Origin: Variovorax atrisoli 110B
Lineage (GTDB): Bacteria; Pseudomonadota; Gammaproteobacteria; Burkholderiales; Burkholderiaceae_C
Direction of reading: 5' to 3'
Assembly (NCBI RefSeq): GCF_000382045.1
Contig: NZ_KB907463.1
Coordinates: 123,878-187,877 of the forward strand
DNA: 64,000 nt
The position numbers were made by a program, and so were the translations under genes. The notes under the pieces are model-generated. The model made no database searches and was not told the origin of the DNA. It saw only the letters and a program-made list of their open reading frames with translations. Of the stretch, positions 61,018 through 64,000 are shown piece by piece; the first letter of the stretch is position 1; each line of letters begins with the position of its first letter.

Positions 61018-61064
61018 GCGCCGGATTTCAGGCCTCGGAGGCCCGTTTTTGGGGCGTTTTCGGC

Positions 61065-61613
61065 CTATTTCGGCTCTTTGGCCGGCATCGAAATGATCTT
61101 CTCGCCCTCGGCCGACGAGTTCACCTCGCCCGCCGCCTTCATGGCAGGGGTGCTGGCGCCTGCCTGGATGGGGATGGCGACGATGCTCGTGGCGCCGCCT
61201 TGCATGACGAAGACGTTCAGGTAGGCAAGACCTTCGCGGCCAACGGTGACCTTCGCGGTGACGGTCGTGCTCTGGCCGGCTGGAAGGGTCAGGCTGCTGC
61301 TCGTGGACAGGGAGAGGCCGGCGTCGGTCGTCAGGCGCACGGTGGCGCCGGCCGGGTCGCTCACGCCGTCGAACTGGAGAACGACGGAGACCGGCTGCCC
61401 GACCCTCGGCGCACCCTCGACCCTGTACTGGATCGCGACGCCGGAATCGTTGGGCTTGCGTGCGGCTGCCGTCATCGGTGCGGCATTGCGGGAGGAAGCG
61501 GAAGCCTGCTTGGCAGCGCGCTGCGCCGGCACGCCATCCGCGCAGGCGGACGCGGCGGCGAGCGCCAGAAAGGCGGTGACGGCGGCGATGGTCGAACGGG
61601 AACGGAGGTTCAT
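61065..61613 (-). CDS. Exported protein of unknown function, between rpsJ and rplC
   Basis: 182 residues. Signal RSTIAAVTAFLALAAASACADG (possible lipobox ASAC), a low-complexity linker, then an Ig-like beta region (VAIQYRVEGAPRVGQPVSVV, GLSLSTSSSLTLPAGQSTTV, VGREGLAYLNVFVMQGG). Not a family that I can name. It follows the metallopeptidase-like gene by 22 bp and probably shares its transcript. Confidence 0.75.
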   Translation of the reverse strand: MNLRSRSTIAAVTAFLALAAASACADGVPAQRAAKQASASSRNAAPMTAAARKPNDSGVAIQYRVEGAPRVGQPVSVVLQFDGVSDPAGATVRLTTDAGLSLSTSSSLTLPAGQSTTVTAKVTVGREGLAYLNVFVMQGGATSIVAIPIQAGASTPAMKAAGEVNSSAEGEKIISMPAKEPK

Positions 61614-61635
61614 GGGTGGACTTCCTCGCTGCTAC

Positions 61636-63225
61636 TTATTGGATCAGCACGCCGAAGCAGGTGTTTGCGCCGGAGTTGTTGACATCATTGACGACCAGAA
61701 CATAGTCGCCGGCCGAGAGGCTGACGGAATTGGTGTTCCGGCTCACCACGCCGCCCCTGTAGATGACGAAGTTGGGGCTGGCGCCGGCCGGCGGGGTGAT
61801 CGAGAACTGGTAGCCGCGACTGGTCGGCGCGGTGAAGCGCAGGTAGGAGAAGCTTCCGAGCTTGTTCCCGTTGCCGCGCGGATCTTCGGTGTTCGTCACG
61901 CAGGCCGTGGTGTTCGCGCCAATGGTGGCCTGGATGTACATCGGCAGCACATAGCTCACGGTGGGCGATCCGCCGTTGTTGGTTTCCTGGGCGCCGTAGG
62001 CATCGTTGGAAGCCGCACTGATGTTCTGGCCCGTGAGCAGGCTTGCCAATGCCGAAGCGTTGCCCGACGCAGCCACGTTGAACGCCGCCGTGAAAGGATG
62101 GATCGAGGTGACCGGCGCGCCGCCCTTGAACAGCGCGCTCGTCATCGTGTCATGGATCGACTTGAAGCCGACCTGCTGGTTGAGGTTCCAGAAGATCGAC
62201 TGGATCGAGGATTCACGGTACCAGCCCGGATTGGCCGAGGGACCTCGTGTGAGATCGAGATTGCTGCCTTGTGCCTGGCCGGGCCCGTCCGAATCGACAT
62301 AGTTGCTGCGTCCGAGCGCGATGCCCGACCAGCCATTGCCCCATCCTTCGGAGAAGGCCAGCCGGCGATCGACGCGCTCGCTCGTGGAGTGCGCACCGCC
62401 CGTCGAGTCGTCGCGGCTGAAGGAAGCCTGGTAGTAGTGGCCCCATTCGTGGGCGATCACCGGTGCATCGAACTCGTCGGTATCCACGTCCTCCTTGCCG
62501 AGCACGTAGATCTCGGCCCCCGAGCTCCTGCCGACGAAGAAAGTGGTGCCGATCTGCCCCAGCGCGATGCTGCCGCTGGCATTCGTGTTGTTGACGCTCC
62601 AGAACACCTTCAGCGACGGAAACGCGGTCGCCGGAGCGGCAGTCAGCACCTTCTGCATCGCGGTGTAGACCGTGTCCATGATGGCGAACGGCCCGGACAC
62701 GCGCTGGCTGGTGTAGCTCGAGCCACCCCAGCCGCTGGCGGCGCGCAGGTCGCGGGTGAGCGCGACGCTACCGGTGGAGAACACCGACGACTGCATGGAA
62801 TAGATCGCGCTCGACTGCGTGTTGTCGCGCACGGTGACGTCCCAGCTCGGAAGCGCGCCGGTGCGGGTCAACTGAGCGCGCACGCGGACGATGACGTTCG
62901 TGTTGGCCGGCACGCTTGCCGAATAGGCTCCGTTGTCGTCAGTAGTGGTGGTTGCGAGTTGAGACCCGCTGGCTGCGTCGAGCACCTCGACGAAGGCCCC
63001 GCGGACCGGCTTGGCCGTGGTCTCTGCATACACGAGGCGGCCGCCGGGGTTGGGCACCGATTCGTAGGTGGCCGTGCCGCTCAGGGAGACCGGTGCGGCA
63101 GGAACCAAGGGCAACAACGGGATGCCGCCTCCGCCACCCCCTCCTCCACCGCCGCCGCAAGCGGTCAGCAGCGCTGCCGCAATGCATGCCATCAAGCCCG
63201 ATGCAAAGGAGATGCGTTCTCTCAT
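61636..63225 (-). CDS. Lipobox-bearing HExxH metallopeptidase-like protein
   Basis: 529 residues. Signal SGLMACIAAALLTAC, then about 11 consecutive glycines after the lipobox Cys23. A carboxypeptidase-regulatory-like domain (GAFVEVLDAASGSQL...DDNGAYSASVPANTNV) occupies about 70-115. The zinc motif is HEWGH (259-263) followed by SEGWGNG with Glu293 as a likely third ligand, a gluzincin-like layout. The C-terminus (from about 450) resembles a prepeptidase/beta domain. A secreted or surface-anchored protease is likely; target unknown. Confidence 0.82.
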   Translation of the reverse strand: MRERISFASGLMACIAAALLTACGGGGGGGGGGGIPLLPLVPAAPVSLSGTATYESVPNPGGRLVYAETTAKPVRGAFVEVLDAASGSQLATTTTDDNGAYSASVPANTNVIVRVRAQLTRTGALPSWDVTVRDNTQSSAIYSMQSSVFSTGSVALTRDLRAASGWGGSSYTSQRVSGPFAIMDTVYTAMQKVLTAAPATAFPSLKVFWSVNNTNASGSIALGQIGTTFFVGRSSGAEIYVLGKEDVDTDEFDAPVIAHEWGHYYQASFSRDDSTGGAHSTSERVDRRLAFSEGWGNGWSGIALGRSNYVDSDGPGQAQGSNLDLTRGPSANPGWYRESSIQSIFWNLNQQVGFKSIHDTMTSALFKGGAPVTSIHPFTAAFNVAASGNASALASLLTGQNISAASNDAYGAQETNNGGSPTVSYVLPMYIQATIGANTTACVTNTEDPRGNGNKLGSFSYLRFTAPTSRGYQFSITPPAGASPNFVIYRGGVVSRNTNSVSLSAGDYVLVVNDVNNSGANTCFGVLIQ

Positions 63226-63317
63226 GGTTGTGCTGCCCTCTTTTCAGCTACCCGGCGCTCCGAAAGATTGGCCAGCGCCGGCAACGGAGGATGCCACATC
63301 CGCGTGACATAAAGCAC

Positions 63318-63349
63318 AAAACCCGCCTGCATTTCTACAGGCGGGTTTT
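63318..63349 (-). terminator. Terminator after rpsJ
   Basis: AAAACCCGCCTG, 8-nt loop, CAGGCGGGTTTT on the minus strand: a 12-bp perfect stem ending in T's. It lies between rpsJ and the metallopeptidase-like gene and would stop tuf-rpsJ transcription. Confidence 0.88.
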
Positions 63350-63377
63350 CAGCAGGATCGGCTCGAAGCCGAATGGA

Positions 63378-63692
63378 TTACTGCAGCTTGATCTCGACGT
63401 CCACGCCGGCCGGCAGGTCGAGCTTCATCAGCGCGTCCACGGTCTTGTCGGTCGGGTCGACGATGTCCATCAGGCGCTGGTGCGTGCGGATTTCCAGCTG
63501 GTCGCGCGACGTCTTGTTGACGTGCGGCGAACGCAGGATGTCGAAGCGCTTCATGCGGGTCGGCAGGGGCACGGGGCCCTTGACGATCGCGCCGGTGCGC
63601 TTGGCGGTGTCCACGATTTCAGCGGCCGACTGGTCGATCAGCTTGTAGTCGAATGCCTTCAGGCGGATGCGGATCTTTTGCTTGGTAGCCAT
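63378..63692 (-). CDS. rpsJ: 30S ribosomal protein S10
   Basis: 104 residues. KQKIRIRLKAFDYKLIDQS, GPVPLPTRMKRFDILRSPHVNKTSRDQLEIRTHQR and the DLPAGVDVEIKL end are S10. Also the NusE antitermination factor. It follows tuf by 25 bp and is terminated downstream rather than continuing to rplC. Confidence 0.99.
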   Translation of the reverse strand: MATKQKIRIRLKAFDYKLIDQSAAEIVDTAKRTGAIVKGPVPLPTRMKRFDILRSPHVNKTSRDQLEIRTHQRLMDIVDPTDKTVDALMKLDLPAGVDVEIKLQ

Positions 63693-63717
63693 GGTGATTC
63701 CTTTGCTCCCGTCTTGA

Positions 63718-64000
<283 letters not shown>

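Overview
The window is about 64 kb of very GC-rich, gene-dense bacterial chromosome. No gap between genes exceeds about 220 bp, and I saw no tRNA, rRNA, transposase, phage or CRISPR signal. The protein set points to a betaproteobacterium of the Comamonadaceae, and Variovorax is my best guess: a full F1Fo ATP synthase operon, a tuf-rpsJ / rplC-to-rpsQ ribosomal cluster, EIIA(Man)-HPr-EI, lipB-lipA, and PotABCD-like and Rbs-like importers. The genus is inferred from general resemblance, not from a search.

Layout. 1-4.65 kb: a 2-oxoglutarate/Fe(II) oxygenase fragment and a four-gene polyamine-type ABC importer, coupled by GTGA/ATGA overlaps. 4.66-7.6 kb: an NAD(P)-binding protein, then LemA and two TPM-domain proteins. 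7.7-14.5 kb: the DNA-ligase-associated repair set (beta-CASP exonuclease, ATP-dependent ligase, Lhr-like helicase, PdeM phosphoesterase), with a thioredoxin-2 gene on the opposite strand between helicase and phosphoesterase. 14.6-22.4 kb: a DUF3617 protein, a PAP2-family protein, and a sugar operon (ROK regulator, ABC ATPase, permease, binding protein, Gfo/Idh/MocA dehydrogenase). 22.6-30.4 kb: atpIBEFHAG-(small lipoprotein)-atpDC. 30.5-33.5 kb: D-amino-acid aminotransferase-like protein, DUF493, lipB, lipA. 33.5-37.8 kb: a coupled set of a glycosyltransferase, a PIG-L-like protein, a sugar-type dehydrogenase and a DegT aminotransferase. 37.8-47.8 kb: stress and membrane proteins, an acyl-CoA-synthetase-like enzyme with a transporter, an AraC regulator, an EamA exporter, an NADP oxidoreductase and a two-component system. 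47.9-51.8 kb: small periplasmic proteins and the PTS genes. 51.9-55.7 kb: lipoprotein, TlpA-like protein, cytochrome c'/b pair, GNAT and peroxiredoxin. 55.8-64 kb: the ribosomal protein cluster, in which two secreted-protein genes lie between rpsJ and rplC.

The most distinctive feature is two families of structured dispersed repeats. Family A (8 copies, about 90 bp) ends in a long hairpin whose arms change in a compensatory way between copies. Family B (5 copies, about 100-118 bp) is an inverted pair of short GC-rich hairpins, like a REPIN. Several copies are not neutral spacers. One encodes the tail of the exonuclease and supplies the ribosome-binding site of the ligase; one encodes the N-terminus of the helicase; others form or abut the N-termini of a TPM protein and a DUF4260 protein; and a diverged A-like segment seems to sit inside an ABC ATPase.

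Two core operons carry unexpected genes. A Cys-containing lipoprotein gene lies between atpG and atpD. A lipobox HExxH metallopeptidase-like gene plus a small exported protein gene split the S10 operon; a terminator follows rpsJ and a strong promoter precedes rplC, so the ribosomal genes appear to be transcriptionally separated around the insertion.
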